Below are positions 8,521 to 17,480 of a stretch of 64,000 bases of DNA, piece after piece. Source of the stretch: Serratia proteamaculans_D (lineage in GTDB: Bacteria > Pseudomonadota > Gammaproteobacteria > Enterobacterales > Enterobacteriaceae); the NCBI RefSeq assembly GCF_049959315.1, contig NZ_CP188201.1. One strand, 5' to 3'. Each line of letters starts with the position of its first letter. The first letter of the stretch is position 1. The translations under genes were made by a program, and so were the position numbers. Below the pieces are notes generated by a model, which did no database searches, was not told the origin of the DNA, and saw only the letters and a list, made by a program, of their open reading frames with translations.

Positions 8521-9441
8521 ATGATGAACCAGAAGATTAGCTTTATTAATACCAACAACCCGGCGATTTCTTTATCTGCCGTCATCTATTTCCCACCTGC
8601 GTTTGACAAAGATCGTCAGTATCCGGCGATCGTGGTTTCACATCCTGGTGGGGGGGTTAAAGAACAAACCGCGGGTACTTACGCAAGTAAATTAGCAGAG
8701 CAGGGATTTGTCACCCTTGCTTATGACGCTTCTTATCAGGGCGAAAGCGGCGGTGAACCCCGCCAACTGGAAAATCCCTACATCCGTACCGAAGACGTCA
8801 GTGCAGTGATTGATTATCTGACTACGCTGCCTTACGTCGACAACGCGCGCATCGGCGCCATGGGGATCTGCGCCGGAGCCGGTTATACCGCTAATGCTGC
8901 GATTCAGGATCGCCGTATCAAGGCGATCGGTACCGTCAGCGCGGTGAATATCGGCTCCATGTTCCGCAATGGTTGGGAGAACAACGTTAAATCCATTGAT
9001 GCGTTGCCACTGGTTGACGTGGGTTCTAATGCACGCACACAGGATGCCAATAGCAACGAAATAGGTACTATGCCGCTGGCACCGATGAAGGAGTCTGATG
9101 CACCAAACGAAGAGCTGCGCCAGGCCTGGGAGTATTACCACACGCCGCGTGCGCAGTATCCGACCGCACCGGGTTTTGCTACCTTGCGTAGTCTGAACCA
9201 AATCATCACTTATGACGCTTATAACATGGCTGAAATCTACCTGAGCCAGCCGATACAAATCGTGGCAGGCAGCGCGGCGGGCAGCAAATGGATGAGCGAC
9301 GATCTCTACGATCGTGCAGCCAGCAGTGACAAGCGTTACCACATCGTCGAAGGCGCGAACCATATGGATATGTATGATGGCGAAGGCTATATCGCAGAGG
9401 CCGTTTCTGTCCTGGCACCCTTTTTTGAGGTGACACTGTAA
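8521..9441 (+). CDS. Alpha/beta hydrolase, dienelactone-hydrolase/YcjY-like
   Basis: A 306-residue cytoplasmic alpha/beta hydrolase. Its nucleophile elbow reads MGICAGAG with Cys117 where most esterases have Ser, as in dienelactone hydrolase. The catalytic His is in EGANHMDMYD near the C terminus. AAGGA precedes two adjacent ATGs (8521 and 8524); either may be used, and the longer in-frame start at 8455 has no ribosome site. It is paralogous to the exported hydrolase at 23634-24662 (shared blocks KEQ...YA.KLAEQGFVTLA and RRIKAIGTVS). It is controlled presumably by the divergent LysR. The substrate is unknown; a lactone or thioester-like bond would suit a Cys nucleophile. Confidence 0.88.
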   Translation: MMNQKISFINTNNPAISLSAVIYFPPAFDKDRQYPAIVVSHPGGGVKEQTAGTYASKLAEQGFVTLAYDASYQGESGGEPRQLENPYIRTEDVSAVIDYLTTLPYVDNARIGAMGICAGAGYTANAAIQDRRIKAIGTVSAVNIGSMFRNGWENNVKSIDALPLVDVGSNARTQDANSNEIGTMPLAPMKESDAPNEELRQAWEYYHTPRAQYPTAPGFATLRSLNQIITYDAYNMAEIYLSQPIQIVAGSAAGSKWMSDDLYDRAASSDKRYHIVEGANHMDMYDGEGYIAEAVSVLAPFFEVTL

Positions 9442-9537
9442 TGAAAACGCGGATATAACAAGGCACATTGCGGCCGATAGGGACACGAGTGACGTTGTAC
9501 TCACTTATGTTAAATAGCAATCGGTAAGCCCCCAGGA

Positions 9538-9693
9538 ATGTGGTTGGATACCACCGCACGAGCGGTGTATTACGAAATTGCTCAGGATCTGAACCCACAA
9601 GGGTCCAGATTCCACCTTAAGGAGATATTTAGCGGTGCATTTTGGCGAAATCTGCAAGGTCATGACAGCCAACTCATTTCAGATTTCACGTAG
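9538..9693 (+). pseudogene. Small ORF with frame break, possible degraded gene
   Basis: A 51-codon open frame beginning MWLDTTARAVYYEIAQDL and continuing FHLKEIFSGAFWRNLQ. The composition looks protein-like, and the middle faintly recalls short FxLKDLF-type domains (DUF1413-like), but I am not certain. After the stop at 9691 a different frame continues with SAIKKGGHFD, which would extend the protein-like sequence if a base were lost. There is no convincing ribosome site at ATG 9538. It is best read as the remnant of a small gene near dif. Confidence 0.3.
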
Positions 9694-9716
9694 CGCGATC
9701 AAAAAAGGAGGGCATT

Positions 9717-10106
9717 TTGACCGATTCGACACAACTTTTGGCATTAATCCAATCCCTGGAAGTTAAGCTGCATCTGCCGGCAACAAGGAACAACATTGCT
9801 GTGGTCAGTGAGTTGCTGCATGACGACTTTGAAGAGATTGGGCGTTCAGGTCATTACTATGATAAACAGCAAACCCTGGCGGCACTTCAAATCGAAAGTG
9901 ATCAGACGCCGATTTTTTCCGAAGGGTTTAAGCTGGCCATCATTGCCGAAGGTGCGGTATTGCTGACGTACCATAGTTTTCAACATGGTGACGATGGTGG
10001 CGTTACTCGATGCACATTGCGTTCGTCGATCTGGCTGTTATCTGCAAATGACAATGGTGGTCGATGGCAGATGCGTTTTCATCAGGGAACGCCAACGAAT
10101 TGCTGA
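9717..10106 (+). CDS. DUF4440 / SnoaL-like NTF2-fold protein
   Basis: A 129-residue protein of the NTF2-like superfamily: a helix-rich start (LLALIQSLEVKLHLPATRNN), the DDFEEIGRSGHYYDK segment usual in DUF4440 proteins, and a final curved sheet ending GGRWQMRFHQGTP. It begins with TTG, justified by an excellent AGGAGG 5 nt upstream and by the absence of an ATG. These proteins are small ligand-binding or hydrolytic domains with no general function. It stands alone, 127 nt before dif. Confidence 0.82.
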   Translation: MTDSTQLLALIQSLEVKLHLPATRNNIAVVSELLHDDFEEIGRSGHYYDKQQTLAALQIESDQTPIFSEGFKLAIIAEGAVLLTYHSFQHGDDGGVTRCTLRSSIWLLSANDNGGRWQMRFHQGTPTNC

Positions 10107-10233
10107 CACCGGCGATGTCGAGCCACAAGCAAACAGTCATCAATGAGGCGTTAGCTGCTGAAAGAACCGGTAAAGAGAAAGGCGAGGTGAGCTATGGCCA
10201 GGTGGGACAGCCTGGTGCGTAGCTATAAATGAA

Positions 10234-10261
10234 ATTTAACATAATATACATTATGCGCACC
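10234..10261 (-). other. dif: dif chromosome dimer resolution site (XerCD)
   Basis: The 28 bp are, base for base, the reverse complement of the E. coli dif sequence as I know it. On the + strand the order is XerD half ATTTAACATAA, 6-bp centre TATACA, XerC half TTATGCGCACC. XerC/XerD act here with FtsK to resolve chromosome dimers at the replication terminus. The site is intergenic, between the DUF4440 gene and a broken Nudix gene. Confidence 0.95.
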
Positions 10262-10363
10262 TAGGTGGATATACGTAGAATCTGAGGTTCTGGGCTTTAC
10301 ATGGGCCTTATCAGGATATCTCTAAGTTGGCAGCCAGCCAGCCCACCTGATGAATTTCTATGG

Positions 10364-10499
10364 CTAAATCGACTTGAGTATCTCAGCTATGTTTTGTGGA
10401 TAGACAATCTCATCCGTTGCTCTTAACTCTTCGATACTCCACCAGTGATGCTCGCTGATAACACGCTTTTCTTCACCGCTCCAACGGTCAGGGCCGAAT
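10364..10499 (-). pseudogene. Remnant of a Nudix hydrolase (C-terminal fragment)
   Basis: On the minus strand the reading frame gives PFGPDRWSGEEKRVISEHHW followed by WSIEELRATDEIVYPQNIAEIL and a stop (CTA at 10364-10366). This is the typical C terminus of Nudix hydrolases of the type ending EHRWW..EEL..T.E.VYP. The frame is stopped upstream by TGA and no Nudix box (GX5EX7REUXEEXGU) is present upstream, so only the last 45 residues remain. It lies about 100 nt from dif, where deletion and rearrangement are frequent. Confidence 0.7.
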
Positions 10500-10593
10500 G
10501 GTCAGTGAAGAGCTGATCAGCGGTAATAACCCGGAAATACCTGCAATTTATCGTCCTGCACGCTTCACTGCTGATCAAAAACAACCTTGATAA

Positions 10594-10632
10594 CGGCAAT
10601 CGTCGCAGGACAGTGCCTGATGACGATTGCCG
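10594..10632 (-). terminator. Hairpin downstream of the gntP-type gene
   Basis: CGGCAATCGTC and GACGATTGCCG form a perfect 11-bp stem, with an inner CAGG/CCTG pairing, 9 nt after the permease stop on the minus strand. The following bases are only moderately T-rich, so it is a probable rather than a classic intrinsic terminator. Confidence 0.6.
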
Positions 10633-10640
10633 ACGGTATC

Positions 10641-11978
10641 CTAAATAATATATGAAAGCAGGAAGGTCATGCCCAGCGCCAATACCGATGCGATAAAGGT
10701 GGCCGTAGTGTAATACTTGAAGGTTTCATTCAGCGTCGCCCCACAATATTGCTTCACTAACCAGAACAGTGAATCCGTCACTATGGTGCAGCCGATAGCG
10801 CCAGAACCGATGGCAATGGTCACGATCTCCGGGCTGACATTGGGATAGAGCGATAACATCGGTGCGACTATCGCCGTGGCTCCCATCATGGCTACGGTGG
10901 CGGAACCCACGGCGGCATGCAGAATAAGGGCGACCAGCCAGGCTAGCAGGATAGGATGCATATGCAGGTTTGACAGCATCAGCGCCAGGGTATCGGCCAG
11001 GCCGCTGGTCTTCAAAATACTGTTAAATGCCCCGCCGGCACCGATGATCAACAAGATATTGGCGATGGAGGAGAAACCGGACTCAGTGTGGCTCAACAGC
11101 GCGCTCATCCCCATATGACGACGGATCCCGAGAACGTAGTAAGCCACGAATACCGCAATAAACATGGCAATGATCGGGTTACCGATAAACTCCATTGCGG
11201 CAAACAAGTGCCCTTCTTTATTCAGATTCAGCTCAGCGACCGTTTTGACCAGCATCAGCACTATCGGCAGCAAAACCGTAAACAGCGTTGCCCCCAGTGA
11301 TGGCAGCGAATGTTCCTCCCGCACGGCCAGGTTGGAGAACTCCGGCGGTACCGCTTTGAACGGCAAGCGTTTACCCAGCAATTTCAGGAACAATGGGCCA
11401 CCTACCAGCGACGCCGTCAGCCCGACCAACAGACCATAAACAATCACTGTGCCTACATCGGCTCCCAGCTTGTTGGTAACAAACAACGCAGCCGGATGAG
11501 GAGGAACCACACAGTGCACCGCCATCAATGCGGTACATAGAGGAATGGCCAGCTTGAGCAATGAAGTCCCGGTTTTTCTGGCGATGGAAAAAGCCAATGG
11601 GATCAATAGCACTACACCCACTTCAACAAACAGTGTGATACCGCAAACCAAGCCGACCAACACCATAATCACGTCAACAGACAGCCAACGGCAGCGCTGC
11701 AACGCAATGCCAATACGCTCTGCCGCGCCGGAGACCTCCATCATCTTGCCCAGAATGGTCCCCAGCCCAATAACCGCAGCCAAAAAACCTAGCGTACTGC
11801 CGATGCCGTTTTCGATGGCATTGACCATTTCAATCGGGCCCATGCCCATCATGCCGCCGACAAAGAAGCTCGCCAACAGTAACGCCAAAAATGGGTGAAA
11901 CTTAAACTTCACGATGGTCAAAATGATGATCGCGATACTGGCGATCAGCGTGCCGGCAACCCAAACTTGCGAATCCAT
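10641..11978 (-). CDS. GntP-family gluconate/organic acid:H+ symporter
   Basis: A 445-residue polytopic permease with the features of the GntP family. About 12 to 14 hydrophobic segments are present, with the early FKFHPFLALLLASFFVGG signature, GFGGTLG-like ENGIGSTLGFLAAVIGLGTILGKMME, and the conserved PPHPAAL loop. I chose ATG 11978, which has GGGGG 8 nt upstream; the frame stays open to 12059 without a better ribosome site. The family carries gluconate, glycerate, idonate, fructuronate and related acids, and the substrate here is not readable. The divergent LysR at 12185 is the likely regulator. Confidence 0.92.
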   Translation of the reverse strand: MDSQVWVAGTLIASIAIIILTIVKFKFHPFLALLLASFFVGGMMGMGPIEMVNAIENGIGSTLGFLAAVIGLGTILGKMMEVSGAAERIGIALQRCRWLSVDVIMVLVGLVCGITLFVEVGVVLLIPLAFSIARKTGTSLLKLAIPLCTALMAVHCVVPPHPAALFVTNKLGADVGTVIVYGLLVGLTASLVGGPLFLKLLGKRLPFKAVPPEFSNLAVREEHSLPSLGATLFTVLLPIVLMLVKTVAELNLNKEGHLFAAMEFIGNPIIAMFIAVFVAYYVLGIRRHMGMSALLSHTESGFSSIANILLIIGAGGAFNSILKTSGLADTLALMLSNLHMHPILLAWLVALILHAAVGSATVAMMGATAIVAPMLSLYPNVSPEIVTIAIGSGAIGCTIVTDSLFWLVKQYCGATLNETFKYYTTATFIASVLALGMTFLLSYII

Positions 11979-12117
11979 AGCCCATACCCCCGTCATTAAC
12001 TGACTGCCATTGGACAGGAAAACGACGATCGGTGACAAACGATAAAAATCCGCCCTCACATGAGTAAAACAGAATCAAACGAGTGACTTACGCCAAAAAA
12101 TGGTGCAATTTAGCGAC

Positions 12118-12136
12118 ATGAGTCAACTTTACTCAT
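12118..12136. promoter_or_regulatory. Inverted repeat, candidate LysR operator
   Basis: ATGAGT-N7-ACTCAT lies in the divergent promoter region between the GntP permease and its LysR regulator. A further ATGAGT half is at 12059-12064. The spacing fits a LysR dimer site. Confidence 0.45.
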
Positions 12137-12184
12137 CAAGTCGGTGTGTGAATCGTAGGCGTTTTTAAATTTCCAGGGGGGATT

Positions 12185-13126
12185 ATGACGGTAAATCATT
12201 TGCCAACGGGGCCGCATCGGTCACTGAATGGCTGGCAGTTATCACGGTTATTTACCTTTGAAGTGGCTGCGCGACATGAGTCTTTCGCTATGGCGGCCGA
12301 TGAGCTTTCTGTCAGCCCCAGCGCCGTCAGCCATAATATTAACCAGCTTGAGGCCAATCTGGGTATCCAGCTGTTTGTCCGCTCTCACCGTAAGGTGGAA
12401 CTCACGACCGAAGGCAAACGGGTTTTTTGGGCGCTAAAATCCTCACTTGGCACCCTGAACCAGGAGATTCTGGATATCAAGAATCAGGCGCTTTCAGGTT
12501 CATTAACGATTTACTCCCGCCCCTCCATTGCCCAGTGCTGGATCGTGCCGGCGTTGGCGGATTTCTCTCGCCGATACCCCGCGATTAATCTGACCATTCT
12601 GACCGGCAACGAATATGTGAACTTCCAACGCGCCGGCATTGATCTGGCGGTTTACTTCGATGCCACGCCATCATCGCAGCTTCATTATCAATACCTGATG
12701 GATGAAGCGATCATTCCGGTATGCAGCCCGGAGTACGCCAGTCAATTTGAGCTGGCCAACTTTCCCGGCAACCTCTCCCATTGCACCCTGCTCCACGATC
12801 GACAAGCCTGGAGCTATGATTCCGGTACCGATGAGTGGCACAGCTGGGCTCAGCATTTCGATGTCAATCTGGATACCTCTCCGGGTATCGGTTTTGATCG
12901 TTCCGATCTGGCCGTAACAGCAGCCATCAATCATGTTGGCGTGGCTATGGGCCGCAAACGGTTGATCCACAAACGACTTAACTCCGGTGAACTGGTGGCG
13001 CCCTTCCCGAAAATGGAGCTGAAATGTGACCAGCACTACTATGTATCGACACTTTCCGACCGCCAGTGGCCGAAGATTGACGCCTTCATTGCTTGGTTAA
13101 AGGCTCTGGGTGAACGTCCTGCGTAA
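12185..13126 (+). CDS. LysR-family regulator, GcvA-like
   Basis: A 313-residue LysR protein. Helix-turn-helix at about residues 30-60 (ESFAMAADELSVSPSAVSHNINQLEANLGIQLFVRSHRKVELT), then a type 2 periplasmic-binding-protein effector domain (SLTIYSRPSIAQCWIVPALADF). The sequence style is that of the GcvA/AmpR branch. The start ATG follows GGGGGG with normal spacing. Divergent from the GntP permease at 11978, so the most probable target is that permease. Confidence 0.93.
   Translation: MTVNHLPTGPHRSLNGWQLSRLFTFEVAARHESFAMAADELSVSPSAVSHNINQLEANLGIQLFVRSHRKVELTTEGKRVFWALKSSLGTLNQEILDIKNQALSGSLTIYSRPSIAQCWIVPALADFSRRYPAINLTILTGNEYVNFQRAGIDLAVYFDATPSSQLHYQYLMDEAIIPVCSPEYASQFELANFPGNLSHCTLLHDRQAWSYDSGTDEWHSWAQHFDVNLDTSPGIGFDRSDLAVTAAINHVGVAMGRKRLIHKRLNSGELVAPFPKMELKCDQHYYVSTLSDRQWPKIDAFIAWLKALGERPA
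13011..13018 (-). other. KOPS (FtsK orienting sequence), pointing to dif
   Basis: CCCTTCCC on the + strand, i.e. GGGAAGGG on the - strand, matches the KOPS consensus GGGNAGGG and points left towards dif at 10234. Confidence 0.55.
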
Positions 13127-13212
13127 ACACAGTACCACCACGAAAGCACGGATGCTGACTGATAATATTCATGTAATATCAGAATGAATGGTTGACGGTT
13201 ATAGGAGTGAAA

Positions 13213-14238
13213 ATGGATAAGAACGATGCCCTTAAAATTTTTGCAATGGTCGGCGATCGCGGTTCCATTTCCGGTGCTGCAAGAGCCCTTGGCGAATCGA
13301 AAGCTACAGTCAGTCGAGCCGTCATGCGCCTTGAATCACTCTACAACGTCAAGCTAATCGAACGTACCACTCGTCAGGTCAATCTCACTGAAGTCGGTAG
13401 AGTTTTGCACAAACGTTGCATTCGGATTCGTGAAGAAATTGAAGATATAGAAGCTGAGATTGAGGCGCACCGTAATACCCCGGCAGGTCTATTGCGGATC
13501 GGCTGTACCAGCGATGTTGCCAGAACATTGCTTACCCCCAATTTGGGCGAGTTTCTCGATTTGCATCCAGAAATCGATATTCGTATTCGGGTTGGCGAGC
13601 GCCTGGTTCCTGAACCTAATATCCTTGACGTAGTCCTCCATTCTGGTTGGCTGTTGAATTCTCGCTTGAACGTCCGTCGAATAGGTGAACTCAGAAACTT
13701 TCTGGTGGCCAGTAAAGACTATGTCCGTACCAGAGGGCTACCAGTCTGCCCTGAGAATGTTGCCGGGCACACTATCATGGGTAATTTCTACCTTGATGCC
13801 GCCATAATCGAGCCTGGCCCCCTTCCTGCCTACGTCTCCAAGCTGGAAGTCGTACGAGGGAGCGAACGTCATGCATTACCCACCTACAATAGGCTCTTGT
13901 CCACAGACCATGCGCAGTCCTTCGAACTGGTAAAACAAGGGCGCGTCATTGCGCCGATTACGGGGATATGGGCGTTGCCGGGATTACTTTCCGGTGAACT
14001 GGTGCATGTTTTTCCCGAATATGAGATTGCGGAATCACCACATCTCTATGCTTTGTACCTGGATCGCTTGGCCTCTGTCCCTAAGCTTAAGATATTTATA
14101 CAATTTATTGAAAATGTTGTTGGTCGTTTGATTCAGGACTTGCAACCGCAAGCGGATCGTTTTTTTGGCAGAAGCAATACTCTTATTTCTCTACCGGGAA
14201 GTATGATTGCGCCCTATCCTCCCAGAGGATCTGATTAG
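13213..14238 (+). CDS. LysR-family transcriptional regulator
   Basis: A 341-residue LysR protein with the N-terminal motif ALKIFAMVGDRGSISGAARALGESKATVSRAVMRLE and the wing RTTRQVNLTEVG. ATG 13213 is preceded by TAGGAG; the in-frame TTG at 13192 has none. The C terminus is about 30 residues longer than usual. It is on the same strand as, and 161 nt upstream of, the EthD-propeller gene, and is the nearest regulator to the acyl-CoA catabolic cluster. Nearby codon use is somewhat more AT-rich than in the flanks, which may point to acquisition. Confidence 0.9.
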   Translation: MDKNDALKIFAMVGDRGSISGAARALGESKATVSRAVMRLESLYNVKLIERTTRQVNLTEVGRVLHKRCIRIREEIEDIEAEIEAHRNTPAGLLRIGCTSDVARTLLTPNLGEFLDLHPEIDIRIRVGERLVPEPNILDVVLHSGWLLNSRLNVRRIGELRNFLVASKDYVRTRGLPVCPENVAGHTIMGNFYLDAAIIEPGPLPAYVSKLEVVRGSERHALPTYNRLLSTDHAQSFELVKQGRVIAPITGIWALPGLLSGELVHVFPEYEIAESPHLYALYLDRLASVPKLKIFIQFIENVVGRLIQDLQPQADRFFGRSNTLISLPGSMIAPYPPRGSD

Positions 14239-14272
14239 CGTGAGCGTTACATTCATTACTTCTTTTTGAATA

Positions 14273-14298
14273 TCGGTGTTTCTATTTTAAGACACCGA
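14273..14298 (+). terminator. Weak hairpin after the LysR gene
   Basis: TCGGTGT and ACACCGA form a 7-bp stem with a 12-nt A/T-rich loop, 35 nt after the LysR stop. The downstream sequence is only mildly T-rich, so it is a weak candidate. Confidence 0.35.
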
Positions 14299-14399
14299 GT
14301 TTCACTTTGACGACTAGTCATAGGGTAAAAAACAGGCGACAGTGTTAACTGCGTATGAGAAATATGATGACAGTTTCTTTATAATAAAAAGGTATTGGT

Positions 14400-16241
14400 T
14401 TGAGTAAGATAATTAAAAACCATAAAAACTTTCTTGGTATTACAACTCTAAACTATCTTCGAACAGACCTTGCCAGAGATGATTGCTTTTCATATTGGGG
14501 GGGAGCACATGCTGAACGGGTTGTTCGTAATGGATTTATCCGGGATTATAGTCAGTATCACTTTAAGGATGATGCAGAGGGATTGTGGCCTTTAACTCCG
14601 GGAGTACTAACCGCTCTCCCGCTAGAAAGGCGTATTGATGGAGTCTCTGAAATAATTTTCAGTTCAATCTTTAAAGTACCAGGAAGCATTTTTTCTTTAC
14701 GTCATGTTATTAAAGATCAAGTAAACACGTTCGATATCAAGCTTTCAAATGCAACGACGTTATGTGGTGGCAGAATCATTAAGCCCGGCATGAATATAAA
14801 TATTCATGCCAGATCTGTTATTTTGTTTCGCCGAAGAAAAAACATCTCCACGGCCGATTTTAAACGCTATATTCATTGTGAATTTGCCAATCAACTTGGC
14901 CTCCATAAAGATACCATTGAGGTTCGTTGCCAGGTTTTCATGCCATATTTTAAGTCGTTGTGGAACAAAACCGGGATAGCCCAAGATGATGATGAAGATT
15001 ATCAGTATCATGCATCAATTATTATTGGGGCCAAAGATGATATTGGATTGCAATCTGCACTGACCCAGGTAGCCTCCACCCTCAGTGAAGTGGCTTATCA
15101 CTGCTCTGCGATCCATGCCTACCCGGTCTCTAATACTCTGATTAATCGAGTTGATGGGCGCACAACAATGCCACAACTCAAATCTGGCGAAAAACCCAGA
15201 TTAGAACCAGGATTCCGTTTTCTTCCCCCTCCTCCTGAACGTACATTTCAATCTACAGACACAATCCCTTTCAACGCTATTGAACTACTGCCGAGTGCGG
15301 TTAAAAGACCTGAAGATGTTATCTCCGATGAGGCCGGAAATATTTATTATGGAGGGCAAGGAGGCAAAATCTATCGATATAATTTGGATGCCAGGATCGA
15401 AACCCTGATAGCAGATACCGCCGGCAGACCCTTGGGGCTGGAATGGCAGAAATGCGGTTCTCTTTTGGTTTGCGATGCTCATCGAGGATTGCTCAGGGTC
15501 ACGCCGGACGGCCATATAGAACCTTTGGTCACACGAGTTTCAGGCCTGCCACTACGGTTCTGTTCTAATGCCACTGCAAGCGCCAATGGCACCATTTGGT
15601 TTACTCAATCGACTAACCGCTATGACTTCGAACATTATAAAGGCGCGATGATAGAACATCGGGGATCCGGGCAGCTCATGCGTCGGGATCCAGACGGTCA
15701 AGTGCATGTGTTACTCGATGATTTACACTTCCCTAATGGTATTACGCTAGATGCTGCTGAGGAGTCTGTAATTTTTGCAGAGACGGACGCCTACCGTTTA
15801 CGCCGGCTCTGGGTGCAAGGCCCAAAAGCCGGTAATCTGGAGACTATTGCTGAAAATCTTCCGGGGTTCCCTGACAACATTTCACGTATGCGAAACGGTT
15901 ATTTCTGGGTGGCGATGGTGGCCCCTCGCAACAAAAGTCTGGATCGCATGGGGACGATGCCTGGCTTTCTGCGTAAACTCATTTGGCGTCTGCCAACGTT
16001 TATGATGCCTCAAACACCTCGCACTGTTTGGACAATGGCCTTTAATGAACATGGCGAAGTTGTGGCCGACATGCAAGGCTGTGCGGATAATTTCTTCGCT
16101 GCCACAGGTTGTGTGGAAACCAATGGTCGTCTGTATATGTCCTCTATTGAAGCTAATGGCATTGCCGTTCTTGAGATCACACCGATCAGGATCAATGAAG
16201 ACAGGCTCCAAATTTGGGAAAGAAAACCCCAAATCAATTGA
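14400..16241 (+). CDS. EthD-like domains fused to a strictosidine-synthase/SMP-30-type beta-propeller
   Basis: A 613-residue protein of unusual build. Residues 10-130 resemble an EthD dimeric alpha+beta barrel (FSYWGGAHAERVVRN, YSQYHF). Residues 135-240 look like a second copy (ILFRRRKNISTADFKRYIHCEF, with AYPV at the end). From about 290 to the end is a six-bladed propeller of the strictosidine synthase/APMAP type: PEDVISDEAGNIYYGG, LLVCDAHRGLLRVTPDG, then FPNGITLD..ESVIFAET and GPKAG..ETI..NLPGFPDNIS. Such propellers are Ca-dependent lactonases or esterases; EthD proteins are small dimeric barrels linked to ether or polyketide-type catabolism. No signal peptide is present. It starts with TTG, with AAGG 8 nt upstream. 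The neighbouring thiolase, SDR and ligase suggest hydrolysis of a cyclic ester or intermediate in the same pathway. Confidence 0.85.
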   Translation: MSKIIKNHKNFLGITTLNYLRTDLARDDCFSYWGGAHAERVVRNGFIRDYSQYHFKDDAEGLWPLTPGVLTALPLERRIDGVSEIIFSSIFKVPGSIFSLRHVIKDQVNTFDIKLSNATTLCGGRIIKPGMNINIHARSVILFRRRKNISTADFKRYIHCEFANQLGLHKDTIEVRCQVFMPYFKSLWNKTGIAQDDDEDYQYHASIIIGAKDDIGLQSALTQVASTLSEVAYHCSAIHAYPVSNTLINRVDGRTTMPQLKSGEKPRLEPGFRFLPPPPERTFQSTDTIPFNAIELLPSAVKRPEDVISDEAGNIYYGGQGGKIYRYNLDARIETLIADTAGRPLGLEWQKCGSLLVCDAHRGLLRVTPDGHIEPLVTRVSGLPLRFCSNATASANGTIWFTQSTNRYDFEHYKGAMIEHRGSGQLMRRDPDGQVHVLLDDLHFPNGITLDAAEESVIFAETDAYRLRRLWVQGPKAGNLETIAENLPGFPDNISRMRNGYFWVAMVAPRNKSLDRMGTMPGFLRKLIWRLPTFMMPQTPRTVWTMAFNEHGEVVADMQGCADNFFAATGCVETNGRLYMSSIEANGIAVLEITPIRINEDRLQIWERKPQIN

Positions 16242-16292
16242 GGCTCTCTTTCCCTGGATACATTTGCCTCAGTTCCTGACGCAAAGTTGTCT

Positions 16293-17471
16293 TCAATATA
16301 TTTCGAATAAACCTGCCGCCCCCATCCCCCCACCGATACACATCGTCACTACGGTGTAACGTTCGCCTCTGCGCTTACCTTCAATCAATGCATGGCCCGT
16401 CATGCGGGCGCCGGACATGCCATAAGGGTGCCCTATTGCAATAGCACCACCATTGACATTCAACCTGCCATCCGCAATACCCAGTTTATCCCTGCAATAA
16501 AGTACCTGCACTGCAAATGCTTCATTGAGCTCCCATAGACCGATATCATTGACGGTCAATCCGTTGTTTTGCAACAATTTAGGCACGGCGGCAACCGGGC
16601 CGATTCCCATTTCATCCGGAGCAACACCTGCCACGGCCATACCGACATAACGGCCCAATGGCTGCAAGCCTCGCCGCTCTGCCTCCCTTGCCTCCATAAG
16701 CACTAACGCAGATGCGCCATCTGAGAGTTGGCTGGCATTACCTGCGGTGACATTTTTGCCTGGTCCATTGACGGGATAGAGGGCTCGCAAATCGTCTATG
16801 GTACTTTGTGGCCGATTCCCTTCGTCACGCTCTAAAAATACCTCTTTGTAAGCCAGTATTCCGCTTTCCTTGTCGCTGTAGGACATCAAAGTACGCAGAG
16901 GGACTATTTCCTTGTCGAATAGCCCTTTTGTTTGTGCCTCAGCAGTGCGTTGTTGAGATCGCAGCGAGTATTCGTCGCAAGCTTCTCGGCTGATACCGTA
17001 GCGCTTGGCCACAATTTCAGCCGTATCAACCATCTGCATATATGCAGCGGGATGCAGGGAGAACAGCTCCATGTCTGGCTCTATACGTAGCCTGGGGGTC
17101 TGCACCATTGATATTGATTCTACGCCTCCCGCAACGGCAATATTCATACCGTCGACAATGATTTGCTTGGCTGCCGTTGCGATAGCCATCAGGCCAGACC
17201 CACACTGTCGGTCCAAAGACATGCCGGAAACTGACGTTGGCAATCCAGCACGCAATGCAGCCAGGCGGCCGATATTCAGGCCCTGAACACCTTGCTGTAA
17301 CGCCGAACCGAGCAGGACATCATCCACCTCACTCCCGACAATACCCGCTCGCTCCACAGCATGCCTGATGGCATGGCCCGCGAGCGTTGCTGAGGGAGTC
17401 GAATTGAAAGCGCCACGATAGGCCTTTCCAATGGGGGTTCGGGCTGTAGAAACAATAACGGCATCACGCAT
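16293..17471 (-). CDS. Thiolase (acetyl-CoA acyltransferase)
   Basis: A 392-residue thiolase, full length. Active-site residues: Cys90 in RQCGSG, His348 in GHPYG and Cys378 in CIGGGMG. The N-terminal TARTPIGKAYRGAF is typical of degradative thiolases. It would cleave a 3-ketoacyl-CoA. It is the last gene of the operon ligase - SDR - thiolase (gaps of 11 and 9 nt), which makes a short beta-oxidation-like module. It is convergent with the EthD-propeller gene, 51 nt away. Confidence 0.95.
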   Translation of the reverse strand: MRDAVIVSTARTPIGKAYRGAFNSTPSATLAGHAIRHAVERAGIVGSEVDDVLLGSALQQGVQGLNIGRLAALRAGLPTSVSGMSLDRQCGSGLMAIATAAKQIIVDGMNIAVAGGVESISMVQTPRLRIEPDMELFSLHPAAYMQMVDTAEIVAKRYGISREACDEYSLRSQQRTAEAQTKGLFDKEIVPLRTLMSYSDKESGILAYKEVFLERDEGNRPQSTIDDLRALYPVNGPGKNVTAGNASQLSDGASALVLMEAREAERRGLQPLGRYVGMAVAGVAPDEMGIGPVAAVPKLLQNNGLTVNDIGLWELNEAFAVQVLYCRDKLGIADGRLNVNGGAIAIGHPYGMSGARMTGHALIEGKRRGERYTVVTMCIGGGMGAAGLFEIY

Positions 17472-17480
17472 AGTACATTC

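Larger units (their letters stand above)
10107..10640. other. Intergenic region around dif
   Basis: This 534-nt stretch holds dif (10234-10261), the Nudix remnant (10364-10499) and the hairpin at 10594-10632. The rest (10107-10233 and 10500-10593) has no open frame or structure that I can support. Confidence 0.7.

Noticed and set aside
9497..9509. GTGACGTTGTACT-like string resembling matS near dif
   Set aside because: It fails several fixed matS positions and is not palindromic.
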